Shown: one piece after another, positions 47,201 to 58,219 of the stretch
How the letters are laid out: every line of letters begins with the position of its first letter
How positions within the stretch are numbered: position 1 is the first letter of the stretch
NCBI RefSeq assembly: GCF_000380185.1
Contig: NZ_KB904802.1
Span: 1,167 to 65,166 of the forward strand
Reading direction: 5' to 3'
Source: Thiofilum flexile DSM 14609
GTDB lineage: Bacteria > Pseudomonadota > Gammaproteobacteria > Thiotrichales > Thiotrichaceae
Length of the DNA: 64,000 bases
Notes under the pieces: generated by a model
What the model was told of the DNA's origin: nothing
Databases searched by the model: none
What the model saw: the letters and a program-made list of their open reading frames with translations, nothing else
Made by a program: the position numbers and the translations under genes

Positions 47201-47316
47201 TTGAGTGTGGCGGGAAACTCCTCCCATTTCGGTAACTCTCGAATCGGCTCTAAGGGGGCGGCTTGAGTAGATGACATCATCACTAATCCTGCTATGAATA
47301 ATAACCATGGTTTCAT
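41266..47316 (-). CDS. Bacterial alpha-2-macroglobulin family protein
   Basis: A giant protease trap: a protease cuts the bait region, the protein closes around it, and a thioester can bind it covalently. I chose the ATG at 47316 (AGGGCGG 6 bases upstream), giving 2016 residues. It has a signal peptide ending TQA-APL, a Pro-rich linker, MG domains, and a thioester motif C-T-E-Q at 1517-1520 (in PFECTEQIASRML). A C-terminal complement-like helical domain follows. E. coli YfhM (1653 residues) is a lipoprotein beside pbpC. This protein has no lipobox Cys and no pbpC neighbour, so it may be soluble in the periplasm or released. Two secreted proteases lie next door. Confidence 0.93.
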   Translation of the reverse strand: MKPWLLFIAGLVMMSSTQAAPLEPIRELPKWEEFPATLKEVPSQAPVTEKLSITQPDLLTPEQTQTLLKRLPPLPKATTTEFKLPNQPQPAPNTSVINSPFPAPETPSATPPVLPKANELSIVRFSPSGDDVEAAKQISVTFNQPMVAVTSGEAALAQSMPVQLTPKVEGEWRWLDTKTVVFTPKAGRLPMATRFKLTIPANTPAASGARLAQAFNASFSTLPLTLTTVYPSSETVNLQPLLLLNFNQRIDPKTLLPKLQLQIANKNVELRLASDADIKANNTLQGQVKNLPQDQWLVVQPVQPLAKNTTFKLVLLQGAVSAEGVRVSNKAQSFDFKTYSGLKITDTICEGGYGCQPATPFHFQLSHPLADNLSLEDWVSIEPAIEDVALENYGATVFIRGNTQPRTTYTVTFKQGLPDIYEQKLAKDLTQQLKVDDYLPQLGMNEERLITLDPTVTPQFTFVSRNFRNVKWRVQQVEPKDWAAYEKLRDEQDLNTPTLPPLPGKTVAEQTIPLTDQVNEIITKTIDLAPWLKVGKTGHLIVLLEGGEELIKLPVTAENAPNITPPLRLMTWLQATQISIDTRSDDQQLLAWTAQLANGQPLPQAQIRYIKESQTTSATTNEQGLALLPKPNTTAPSENRSTWIEAQLGDDIAFLPLNSERYIPYRPNIRAPNLNNSNWLWHVLDDRKLYQPNEQVHIKAWLRELDNKSQLTLPKAQTVSYKVIDAQNKTLAEGETKTTALGGLDFAFTIPDAVALGDARVELTLKDASNTAASFQHTFQIQEFRTPEFEVKVAKTSDATVIGNTTLQAEAEAKYYTGGGLANSEVNWLAEIITSTYTPPNQSEWSFGITTPFWRSYGDQSTNANSETLEGKTDANGLHTLALTLNTRTPLPITVETRASISDKNQQTYSASTSWLIHPATTYVGLKTERYFVEKDQPLDLDLITTTIEGIATAQQPIVVEATRMEWSKTDSQLVGTDIQTCMVQSDSKGLAHCSFKTPEGGQYQITATTQDQDGRRNMSRITRWVTGGQLSNELPPSDSERVTAQTIQLIPDKSTYKPSDTAQLSIQAPFANAQGFATVERAGLVEHYPLQMQGTSHTLSLPLKPEWMPNVHVSVVLQSSVDSKPVYAMGTTELTLSTDERVLQVKVTPKDKVVTPAAETEVTVEVKQANGQTAANTEVLVMAVDEAILALANYELANPMNSFYPKRDAGVEANYLLENVWLASPAELKNKPKSQPRPMPMMRMAVSRPVPVVPTIVVPPTKAMGDYTGPMGYDKATLAMMSDYQQQQQEPTAILAIRQNFTSLAAFIPNLKTNEQGQVTAKFKLPDNLTRYRIMAVAVSGTDHFGTGENQLTARLPLMVRPSAPRFLNFGDQFKFPVQLQNQTDEAVPVQLVMQGENLALPTQGYAVSVPANQRILVQFPTQPLGAGTAWYQFAAVSPEKAYQDAATGQISVNTPATSEAFATYGVVDQGAIQQPIQAPKDVWAQFGALQVSTSSTAMQSLTDAFLYLHNYPFECTEQIASRMLATLALQDMLQAFNVPNMPSKEAIDKSMVRDLGILLERQVEYEGSFALWKPYGEVFPYASLHALHAWIRAKAKGYPINEERFNQSLEYVRSFNTTLNTPPYAAITRQYLLAYSLYIRTLINEYDVENAKTLIQDAGGAAKLPTDVIAWLTPVIAHDASLKPLLEELKLALMNRVTETASGASFGESHFEQSYYVLDSETRTNALVLDTLIKTQARSDLIPKLVKQLQARRMNGRWNNTQDNAFVLLALNQYFQTYEKQTPDFIARTWLGKDYMGEQAFKGRTFAINETTIPMSWLLEHPEAQDLILDKQGAGRLYYRIGMDYAPKSLKLEAKDAGFTVERRYEALDKPEDVKQLADGSWRIKAGARVRVHINLNAPATRYHVALVDPLPAGLEILNPVIDSSLNRSTLRLLSESADEPIQYDWALYWFGHQNLRTTQAEAFATELGTGTYQYNYIARATTEGTFVVPPAKAEEMYNPETFGRSSSATVTVE

Positions 47317-47437
47317 CACACACCGCCCTGCCTAGTACTGTTTATTAATTCTGAGTATAGATGAGCGCTAGAAAAAAGAATAATTATTTTTGTTTAATAA
47401 TCCAGCATTAGTTAATTAGGAATAAATACCTTTCTAA

Positions 47438-48469
47438 TTAACTATGAGTTATTGAGTAAAGCTTATAGTGTGCTAATATCCATGCTCTAATTTCAGCAAG
47501 ATTATGAGTATCTAGCCACTCGGTAAAATTAGTGGTTTCTTCTTGGCTTCTTTCACGTAAATAGCGCATAAAAGCACCTAATGCTTTATCCTCTAGTCCT
47601 ACCCAGCTTTGTATCAAGAGGCCATTAAATTTTTCATTAGCACGTTTTCGCTGTTCATTTTGTGCGAGTAACGCTTCATACTGCGGTTTAGCATGGGGAA
47701 ACCACTCAAAAGCACGCTGTAAAAAGAGAGGTTTAATCTCTCGACCGCCATGTTCACGTAGGCTATCCCAAGGGTAGGCAGGCAAATCATCCTGAGTTTC
47801 CAGCCACTTTAATAAAGCATTGTAAGTAGAGCGTTTTTTATCGCGAATGCGTGAGGCATGATTACGATTATCTAATAGATAGATGCCTTTATTAAAATAA
47901 GGTGAGGAGGCAGAAAATTTGAAAATATCTTCTAAGGTATCAAAGCCCTGTGCATAAAGTGTGGTATCTAACTCCGCAAAGGCTAAGATCTTATTAATAT
48001 CTTTGGAAAGATTAATTTCAGCTAAAATATTATTACGCTCTCGCACAATCAAAATCAATCCATTATGACCATATTTAAATCCCATTTTATGATAAAGCCG
48101 CCCAATAATATTGCCCAAGTCATTCCAAGCAAAATAATGTAGGGAAATATCAAAATCTTCTGAGGGTGAGCCAATAATATCAATTTGAAATTGCTGATAG
48201 TCAAAAGAGTAGACATTAGTATTACGGACTAATTCATGAGGTTTAAAGCAGGTATGAATGTAGTCACTAAGATCAAGATTAAGATCATCCGTATCCATCA
48301 AAATATCGAGATCACCAAAAGAGTCCTTAGTGCGATAGGCTTGAATCGCCGCTATTTTCCGTGCGGGAAAGTCGGTGCGAAGCTGGGTGAGTATGTGTTC
48401 GCGCAGGACATAGTATTCGGCACGTTCGTAGCGGCGTGTGAAGGTATTTTTTAAAGCTTGACCACCCAT
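47438..48469 (-). CDS. Predicted nucleotidyltransferase-fold protein
   Basis: A 343-residue soluble protein. The segment DSFGDLDILMDT (D53, D55) followed by FQIDIIG (D97) fits the Pol-beta-type nucleotidyltransferase pattern: G-rich turn, DxD, then a third Asp on the next strand. The rest is helical with many aromatic and charged residues. Proteins with this build occur in phages and in a range of bacteria, and their substrates are not known to me. AGGA precedes the ATG by 6 bases. It lies 121 bases upstream of the alpha-2-macroglobulin gene, so co-transcription is possible but not shown. Confidence 0.65.
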   Translation of the reverse strand: MGGQALKNTFTRRYERAEYYVLREHILTQLRTDFPARKIAAIQAYRTKDSFGDLDILMDTDDLNLDLSDYIHTCFKPHELVRNTNVYSFDYQQFQIDIIGSPSEDFDISLHYFAWNDLGNIIGRLYHKMGFKYGHNGLILIVRERNNILAEINLSKDINKILAFAELDTTLYAQGFDTLEDIFKFSASSPYFNKGIYLLDNRNHASRIRDKKRSTYNALLKWLETQDDLPAYPWDSLREHGGREIKPLFLQRAFEWFPHAKPQYEALLAQNEQRKRANEKFNGLLIQSWVGLEDKALGAFMRYLRERSQEETTNFTEWLDTHNLAEIRAWILAHYKLYSITHS

Positions 48470-48666
48470 CGCTATCCTCGTTTTAGGTGATGAATTGATA
48501 ATGATAAATACTGGAGTAACTATAAGCCTAGTTCAAGGGCTATATTGTGTGTTGTATTAAGTCTATTGCAGGCTAGCTCAGTGTATAAGCAAAAGGATGA
48601 GATCATAAATTCAGTGCCGGTAGCGAATAAGCCTTTATATCTGTCTTAGCCATTTGAGTGAGTATT

Positions 48667-49542
48667 ATGAATACGGAAGCGATTGACCCTAAGTACTCGG
48701 AGCTAGATTTGCAATCTACGGATACGCTAGTGAGTACCTTTATTGATGATCAAGTATTAGCAATTCAAGCAGTAAAACATGCCCAAGCTGCACTAGCTCA
48801 AGCCGTAGATGCAGCCGTGCAGCGTTTAGAGCAGGGGGGGCGGCTGATTTATGTGGGGGCTGGAACCTCAGGGCGTTTAGGCGTATTAGATAGCACTGAA
48901 TTATTACCGACCTTTTCTTGGCCTACTGAGCGGGCTATCGGTGTGATGGCAGGTGGGATGAGTGCTTACTTAAAAGCAGTGGAAGGGGCAGAGGATGATA
49001 GCGAGGCCGCCGTTGAGGCTTTAAGTGCGCTCTCTATTAAGGCTAATGATGTGGTGATTCTGATTGCCGCGTCGGGTAAAACCCCGTTTACAGTAAGCGC
49101 TTTACAGTATGCCCGTCGGGTGGGGGCTTTAACGATTGGTATTGCTAATAATCCTGATACTCCACTGATTAGCGAGGCTGAGATTGGGGTGTTATTAGCC
49201 ACAGGTGCCGAGGTCATTGTGGGGAGTACCCGTTTAAAAGCTGGTACGGCTCAGAAAGTGGCCTTAAATACCTTATCCAGTGCCATTATGGTGAGATTAC
49301 ATAAGGTCTATGGCAATCTAATGGTGGATATGCAACCCACTAATCACAAGCTGGTGCAACGCGCCCTAACCATTATTATGAAGGCTACTGGGGTAACTAC
49401 TGAGCAGGCACAACAAGCGCTAGTGAGCGCGGATTATAATGTGAAAGTCGCACTGGTATCCTTACTCGCCCATGTGGATATAGCCACCGCTCATGAGCGC
49501 TTGGCGCATACTAAAGGTAATATACGCCAGACCACTCGTTAA
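48667..49542 (+). CDS. murQ: N-acetylmuramic acid 6-phosphate etherase
   Basis: Splits the lactyl ether of MurNAc-6-phosphate to recycle cell wall sugar into GlcNAc-6-phosphate. I chose the ATG at 48667 (GAGTGAG upstream) over the GTG at 48658. The 291-residue SIS-domain protein shows IDPKYSELDLQST, YVGAGTSGRLGVLDS, AASGKTPFT and EVIVGSTRLKAGTAQK. No anmK or murP is nearby. Its 3' end faces parE convergently with only 13 bases between. Confidence 0.96.
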   Translation: MNTEAIDPKYSELDLQSTDTLVSTFIDDQVLAIQAVKHAQAALAQAVDAAVQRLEQGGRLIYVGAGTSGRLGVLDSTELLPTFSWPTERAIGVMAGGMSAYLKAVEGAEDDSEAAVEALSALSIKANDVVILIAASGKTPFTVSALQYARRVGALTIGIANNPDTPLISEAEIGVLLATGAEVIVGSTRLKAGTAQKVALNTLSSAIMVRLHKVYGNLMVDMQPTNHKLVQRALTIIMKATGVTTEQAQQALVSADYNVKVALVSLLAHVDIATAHERLAHTKGNIRQTTR

Positions 49543-49555
49543 GTGATTAGGCAAC

Positions 49556-52200
<2,645 letters not shown>

Positions 52201-52722
52201 ATGAAATTGTTAAAAATATTAACGCTATCCAGTTTACTGCTTGCAGGTATTACTTCTGTAGCTCAAGCAGCCACAGTGAGCGGAGTGGAAGGGCGTGTCG
52301 TTGTTGAACGTGCAGGCAAACAATCCTTAGTACAAACTGGTACTGTATTGCAAGAAGGTGATCGCCTGATTACTACTGCTGCTGGTAGAGTAAAAGTTCA
52401 ATTTGATCAATGCGCTTCAAGAAACTTTCCAGACAATAGCCGCATCTATGGCAATAATGAGATGTTTAAATTTTCCGTTGCTAACCAATGTGGAAATGCT
52501 CAAAAAGTACGTGTGAGAACCGAGACTGTACGTGATGGTACTGGTTTTAATAATCGTCCAGTAAATCTTTCTAATGCGGTTTCTAACGCAGTTCCTCGTG
52601 CTGCTGGTTTGGGTGGTATGAGTGCTGGTAGTATCGCTGCGATTGGTGCAGGCGTGATTGCTGGTGGTGCACTGATTAATGAAATCACTAAGGATGATGA
52701 TAAGTGCACTAGCGGTTGCTAA
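52201..52722 (+). CDS. Exported FecR-like domain protein with glycine-zipper tail
   Basis: A 173-residue protein with a Sec signal peptide (1-23, ending AQA-ATV). The segment VEGRVVVERAGKQSLVQTG followed by LQEGDRLITTAAGRVKVQF fits the short FecR-type beta module seen in many periplasmic proteins. Residues 138-163 are a Gly/Ala-rich hydrophobic helix (GGMSAGSIAAIGAGVIAGG) of the glycine-zipper type, so it may insert in a membrane. Four or more cysteines occur, two of them at the very end. GAGGAA precedes the ATG, and a strong terminator follows. No sigma/FecA partners are nearby, so it is not a signalling FecR. Confidence 0.65.
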   Translation: MKLLKILTLSSLLLAGITSVAQAATVSGVEGRVVVERAGKQSLVQTGTVLQEGDRLITTAAGRVKVQFDQCASRNFPDNSRIYGNNEMFKFSVANQCGNAQKVRVRTETVRDGTGFNNRPVNLSNAVSNAVPRAAGLGGMSAGSIAAIGAGVIAGGALINEITKDDDKCTSGC

Positions 52723-52779
52723 GAACATGATGAGTTAGCTACTTTTTAGCTAACTTCAGTATATAGATATAGTCATCTG

Positions 52780-52820
52780 CCTCTAATCGTTTCAGACGGT
52801 TAGAGGTTTTTGCTTTTTTG
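52780..52820 (+). terminator. Rho-independent terminator of the FecR-like gene
   Basis: CCTCTAATCGT and ACGGTTAGAGG form an 11-bp stem (one G-T pair) with a short loop, followed by TTTTTGCTTTTTT. Confidence 0.88.
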
Positions 52821-52908
52821 AAGTACATCATTTGTTAGAATGAGTCTGTCGAGTACTTCATACCCCCTCAAGTACTCTATCCCTTTTTAATGAGTTTTGG
52901 ATAGAACT

Positions 52909-53826
52909 ATGTCTCTGCCTTCCTATCAAGCTTTAATGTTACCCCTATTGCGCCTTGTTGCTGATCAGCGTGTTTATCGTTTACGCGATGTTGTGAATTA
53001 CTTAGCGGATGAGTTACAACTCAGTCAGAGCGAGCGCACAGAATTGTTAGAAAGTGGTAATCAGACCGTTTTTATGAATCGGGTGAGTTGGGCGCGTACC
53101 TACTTAAAACAAGCAGGTGCGCTTAGTACACCAGAACGGGGGGCGTTGCAGATTACTGAGCGCGGCTTGAAGCTGTTAGCGAATCACCCTGAGGGGATTA
53201 CCCTGACCTTATTACAGCAATTTCCTGAGTTTCAAGCCTTTAAAGAGCGCAAACGTCCTAAAGATCCTGAGCGCGATATTAATTGGGATACCGATATTAT
53301 TTTTGATGATACGCCTGAGGATATTTTAGCCTCTGCCCATCGAGTGATGAGTGAGAGTTTAGAGCAAGAGTTATTAGAAACCGTTAAACAAGCCTCTCCC
53401 GCTTTTTTTGAGCGTTTAGTGATTGATTTATTGGTAAAAATGGGTTACGGCGGTAATCGACTGGATGCGGGCCAAGCCTTAGGTAAATCAGGCGATGGGG
53501 GTATTGATGGGATTATTAATGAGGATCGCTTAGGTTTAGATGTGATTTATATTCAAGCCAAACGTTGGGAGGGCACAGTGGGGCGTCCTGATATTCAGCG
53601 TTTTGCTGGAGCTTTGCAAGGACAACGGGCTAAAAAAGGGGTATTCATTACTACATCAACCTTTTCGCGTGAAGCTAAAGAATATGCCACTTTAATTGAT
53701 ACCCGTATTATTTTAATCGACGGCGTTCGTCTGGCTGAATTGATGGTGGAGCATACGATTGGGGTATCTACCATTGAGGTTTATGAGGTTAAGAAATTAG
53801 ACAGTGATTATTTTGAGGCAGGCTAG
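52909..53826 (+). CDS. mrr: Mrr-type restriction endonuclease
   Basis: Mrr cuts DNA carrying methylated bases (type IV restriction). I chose the ATG at 52909 (305 residues; E. coli Mrr has 304). The N-terminal winged-helix domain (about 5-95, with LRDVVNYLADELQLS) is followed by the PD-(D/E)XK catalytic domain, with GKSGDGGIDGII (D200) and YIQAKRW (Q216, K218). This Q-x-K variant is normal for Mrr. No methyltransferase lies nearby, as expected for a type IV enzyme. The ribosome binding site is weak. Confidence 0.92.
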   Translation: MSLPSYQALMLPLLRLVADQRVYRLRDVVNYLADELQLSQSERTELLESGNQTVFMNRVSWARTYLKQAGALSTPERGALQITERGLKLLANHPEGITLTLLQQFPEFQAFKERKRPKDPERDINWDTDIIFDDTPEDILASAHRVMSESLEQELLETVKQASPAFFERLVIDLLVKMGYGGNRLDAGQALGKSGDGGIDGIINEDRLGLDVIYIQAKRWEGTVGRPDIQRFAGALQGQRAKKGVFITTSTFSREAKEYATLIDTRIILIDGVRLAELMVEHTIGVSTIEVYEVKKLDSDYFEAG

Positions 53827-53900
53827 GTCACGCTATGCTATCCTCCATCGTTTATTATTTTTGATCAAACTAACCCTAATAATAAGGTATTTTGAGGTAA

Positions 53901-55175
<1,275 letters not shown>

Positions 55176-55213
55176 ATAGCCGTACTACGGTTATGAGTAC
55201 GGTTTAGTGTGGA

Positions 55214-55323
55214 GTAACAGTAAGCGGGTCTTTCTGGAGCAGTCTTGGCGGCAGGGATGCCGCCTTGTAGCGTACAAGGATGTATTTACAGCGACTGCGG
55301 AAGAAAGACCCGCTTATTGTTAC
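55214..55323 (+). repeat. Structured 110-bp repeat, copy B
   Basis: Arms of 16 bp (55214-55229 and 55308-55323) pair completely apart from one G-T, around a 78-bp core of the same length as copy A. Hairpin 1 is GGCGGCA-GGGA-TGCCGCC (55247-55264). Hairpin 2 contains GTACAAGGATGT (55272-55283), a 12 of 12 match to the CsrA SELEX consensus RUACARGGAUGU. Two more unpaired GGA triplets face each other (55236-55238 and 55299-55301). It lies between the convergent serS and AEC transporter genes. Confidence 0.9.
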
Positions 55324-55342
55324 GGTTGCTTATCTATCCTAC

Positions 55343-56293
55343 TCACATCAATTCTAACCCTTTCAATAGTGTTACCCCTATACTCGTGGTAAATATTGAA
55401 GCGAGTGTGGTGAGCGCAATAATATTCGCGGCTAAAACCGCATTACCCCCCATGGCGCGTACCATAATATAGCTAGCGGCGGCGGTAGGGGCTGAGGTCA
55501 TTAAAAATAAAATCCCTAAACTAATCCCCCGAAAACCTAATAATGCCCCACCTGTTGTAATCAGCAAAGGCACTATAACGGCCTTCATCACGGTGGCTAT
55601 TAAAGTGCTGTGTGATTCTAAGCGTAAGGCTTTGAAACTCAATGCGCCACCTGTACAAAGTAGTGCTAAGGGTAAGGCCATGCGAGCGAGATAATCACCC
55701 GTTTGTACTAGCAAAGGCGGTAGCTTCCAACCTAAGGCCGATACGATTAATGCCAATATGATGGCGATAATAAACGGATTTTTGAGAATACCTAAGAACG
55801 TTTGCTTAAGGCCGCCCTCACGGTGTAGTGAACGACTGAGCGTAATAACCGCTAAAATATTAAATAAAATGGTTACGAAACCGACATATAAAGACGCTGC
55901 TGCCACACCGGCTGTACCATAAGCATTTAAACAATACGCTAAGCCAATAATGCCCATATTAGAGCGAAAGGCACCTTGCACAATCACGCCCCGATCGGCG
56001 ACGGGTTGAATCCAACGCTGAGCGAAGAGTTCTAACAGAACATAAATTACCAAGGTAGCAACGAGTCCATAGGCAATTAAAGGAAGGTCATGGGATTGAT
56101 CTGCAGGGGTTTGTACAATACTGGTAAAAAGTAAAACCGGAAGAGCCACGGTAAACACAATTTTAGAGCCGGAATCGATAAAAGCGTCAGTTAAAATATT
56201 TAAATGACGCAGTAAGATACCGAGAGCTAGGATAATAAAAATAGGGGTGGTAATGGTCAGCGCAAATTGCAAGTTGGATAATAATAAATTCAT
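55343..56293 (-). CDS. AEC-family (auxin efflux carrier) transporter
   Basis: An integral membrane permease of the AEC family, whose bacterial members move organic acids such as malate. I chose the ATG at 56293, so that the first membrane helix begins at once (MNLLLSNLQFALTITTPIF) and the length is 316 residues, normal for the family. A TTG at 56356 would add 21 polar residues. About ten hydrophobic segments are visible, with family features such as GAFRSNMGIIGLAYCLNAYG and LPLALLCTGGALS. The ribosome binding site is weak. The substrate is not predictable from the neighbours. Confidence 0.88.
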   Translation of the reverse strand: MNLLLSNLQFALTITTPIFIILALGILLRHLNILTDAFIDSGSKIVFTVALPVLLFTSIVQTPADQSHDLPLIAYGLVATLVIYVLLELFAQRWIQPVADRGVIVQGAFRSNMGIIGLAYCLNAYGTAGVAAASLYVGFVTILFNILAVITLSRSLHREGGLKQTFLGILKNPFIIAIILALIVSALGWKLPPLLVQTGDYLARMALPLALLCTGGALSFKALRLESHSTLIATVMKAVIVPLLITTGGALLGFRGISLGILFLMTSAPTAAASYIMVRAMGGNAVLAANIIALTTLASIFTTSIGVTLLKGLELM

Positions 56294-56603
56294 AACAATC
56301 AACCGATTAGGTAATTGAAAAGCGTGGTTATCTAATGAAAATGAAACAGTGATCAATGACTAGATCTTGTTTTCTACCAAAAAGCCCCCATTTCTCAATG
56401 CTACAGGCAGAAATAGGGCTAAACAGAGGAAATGTGTTGAGTTTCGTGGATTTAAGTACTTTTGCATTAGAAAGTAAAGAGACACGCAGTGCTTTGAGAA
56501 AACCCCTGAAAATACGATGTTTCCACAATCTATGCACCATCCTATGCCACTATTAGCTCAACCCTTTCAGGGGGCGAAGGAAAAAATAATCAGGAGATGT
56601 GCT

Positions 56604-58070
56604 ATGCAGCAGTTTAATTTAATGACAGGTCGTAAAGTATTATTAACCACCCTTTTAGTGGCAGGTTTAGGGGGCGGTTCAGCACTAAGTCTAGCAGAGA
56701 CGAATGTACCACCCGCCCCTCCCGGACTCATGAATGCTCCCGTTGCTGCTGGCTTGCCGGAGCTAACGGGGCTGATTAAGGCCAATAGCCCTGCCGTGGT
56801 GAGTATTAGTGTGGATGGTAAAGCAGATGACCAAGGTGGTATGCCAGAGGGTTTTGATGAGTTACCTGAGGAATTACAGCAATTTTTCCACCGCTTCCCC
56901 CGTGGCCCACGAGGTGGTGGGCGCTCTACCCAAGCCTTTGGTTCGGGTTTTATTATCTCTACCGATGGCTATATCGTAACCAATGCCCATGTGGTTGATA
57001 ATGCTAAAACAGTCACCGTGCTGCTCACCGATAAACGTGAATTAGAGGCGGAAATTGTCGGCTCAGATAAACTGAGTGATGTCGCTCTACTACGAGTCAA
57101 AGCGGATAATTTGCCTATAGTACAATTAGGCGATTCGGATCGTTTAGATGTGGGGCAATGGGTGGTAGCGATTGGTGCGCCTTTTGGCTTAGATCATACC
57201 GCAACACAGGGGATTGTCAGTGCGTTATCTCGTAGCTTGCCTACGGAAAATTATGTGCCCTTTATTCAAACTGATGCGGCAGTGAATCCGGGTAATTCCG
57301 GTGGGCCCTTGTTTAATCTACAAGGTCAGGTCATCGGGGTAAACTCGCAAATCTATAGCCGCAGTGGTGGTTATATGGGTGTTTCGTTTGCCATTCCGGT
57401 TAATGTGGTTAAAAACGTTGTTGATCAATTAAAAACCAGTGGTCAGGTGAGCCGTGGCTGGTTAGGGGTTGAGATTCAAAGTGTAGATAATAAGCTAGCG
57501 CAGTCATTATCCTTGCCACAAGCTAAAGGCGCTCTAGTGGCGAGTGTACTACCAGATAGCCCAGCCGATAAAGCGGGGATACAAGCAGGTGATGTGATTA
57601 CTACCTTTAATAGCATGGGGGTCGAATCGGCTAATACCTTGCCATTACTAGTGGGTAATACGGCGATTGGTAAATCTGTACCTGTAGAAGTATGGCGGGT
57701 AGGCAAAGCACTCGTCATTAATACCACGATTGAAAAATTACCGGGTAAAGAGAGCACTACAACAGCAGACTCTAAAACCACTAAAGGCGCTTTAGGTGTC
57801 GCGGTGGCTGAGTTGACCCAAGCCGAACGGGACAAAAATAGCGCCCTCAAAGAGCAAGGCGTAGTTGTGCGTGAGGTGCAACCTGATAGTTCAGCCACAG
57901 AGGCAGGTATTGAGGTAGGCGATATTATTCTTTCTGTTGATAATACCGCTATCAAAGACTCTGCTACCTTGCGCGATATAGTAGGTAAGGCCTCTAAAGA
58001 CAAACCTTTAGCGGTATTGATTTTACGAGATGATCGGACACGTTTCATAGCCGTGACGATTAAAAAATAG
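56604..58070 (+). CDS. Do-family (DegP/DegQ-like) periplasmic serine protease
   Basis: A quality-control protease and chaperone of the periplasm. I chose the ATG at 56604 (AGGAG 7 bases upstream), giving 488 residues. The signal peptide ends near SLA-ETN. The catalytic triad is H129 (TNAHVVD), D159 (LSDVALLRV) and S232 (NPGNSGGPLF). Two PDZ domains follow (about 275-365 and 385-480). The length and both PDZ domains suit DegP, DegQ or MucD; the type cannot be fixed by eye. A GNRA-like loop terminator follows. Confidence 0.93.
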   Translation: MQQFNLMTGRKVLLTTLLVAGLGGGSALSLAETNVPPAPPGLMNAPVAAGLPELTGLIKANSPAVVSISVDGKADDQGGMPEGFDELPEELQQFFHRFPRGPRGGGRSTQAFGSGFIISTDGYIVTNAHVVDNAKTVTVLLTDKRELEAEIVGSDKLSDVALLRVKADNLPIVQLGDSDRLDVGQWVVAIGAPFGLDHTATQGIVSALSRSLPTENYVPFIQTDAAVNPGNSGGPLFNLQGQVIGVNSQIYSRSGGYMGVSFAIPVNVVKNVVDQLKTSGQVSRGWLGVEIQSVDNKLAQSLSLPQAKGALVASVLPDSPADKAGIQAGDVITTFNSMGVESANTLPLLVGNTAIGKSVPVEVWRVGKALVINTTIEKLPGKESTTTADSKTTKGALGVAVAELTQAERDKNSALKEQGVVVREVQPDSSATEAGIEVGDIILSVDNTAIKDSATLRDIVGKASKDKPLAVLILRDDRTRFIAVTIKK

Positions 58071-58106
58071 GGATAGATCACCTTACCCTCGTATTGAAGC
58101 GATTTT

Positions 58107-58131
58107 AAGGCAGTAGTAATACTGCCTTTTT
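58107..58131 (+). terminator. Rho-independent terminator of the Do-protease gene
   Basis: AAGGCAGTA and TACTGCCTT form a 9-bp stem with a GTAA tetraloop, followed by T5. Confidence 0.9.
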
Positions 58132-58219
58132 AGTTTGGGTAAAAAAGAAAAATATTGTGCAAGAGGCGAGTAAAAAAGAATTAAACTATGGGGGCTTAAA
58201 ATAAGTAGTTTATGTGTAG

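Noticed and set aside
55214-55323. Reading the structured repeat as a simple Rho-independent terminator
   Set aside because: No T-run follows either copy, and the conserved branched core is far more complex than a terminator needs.
55207-55392. Open frame of 61 codons over repeat copy B
   Set aside because: It runs along a strongly palindromic element; the conservation between copies is explained by structure, not by protein.
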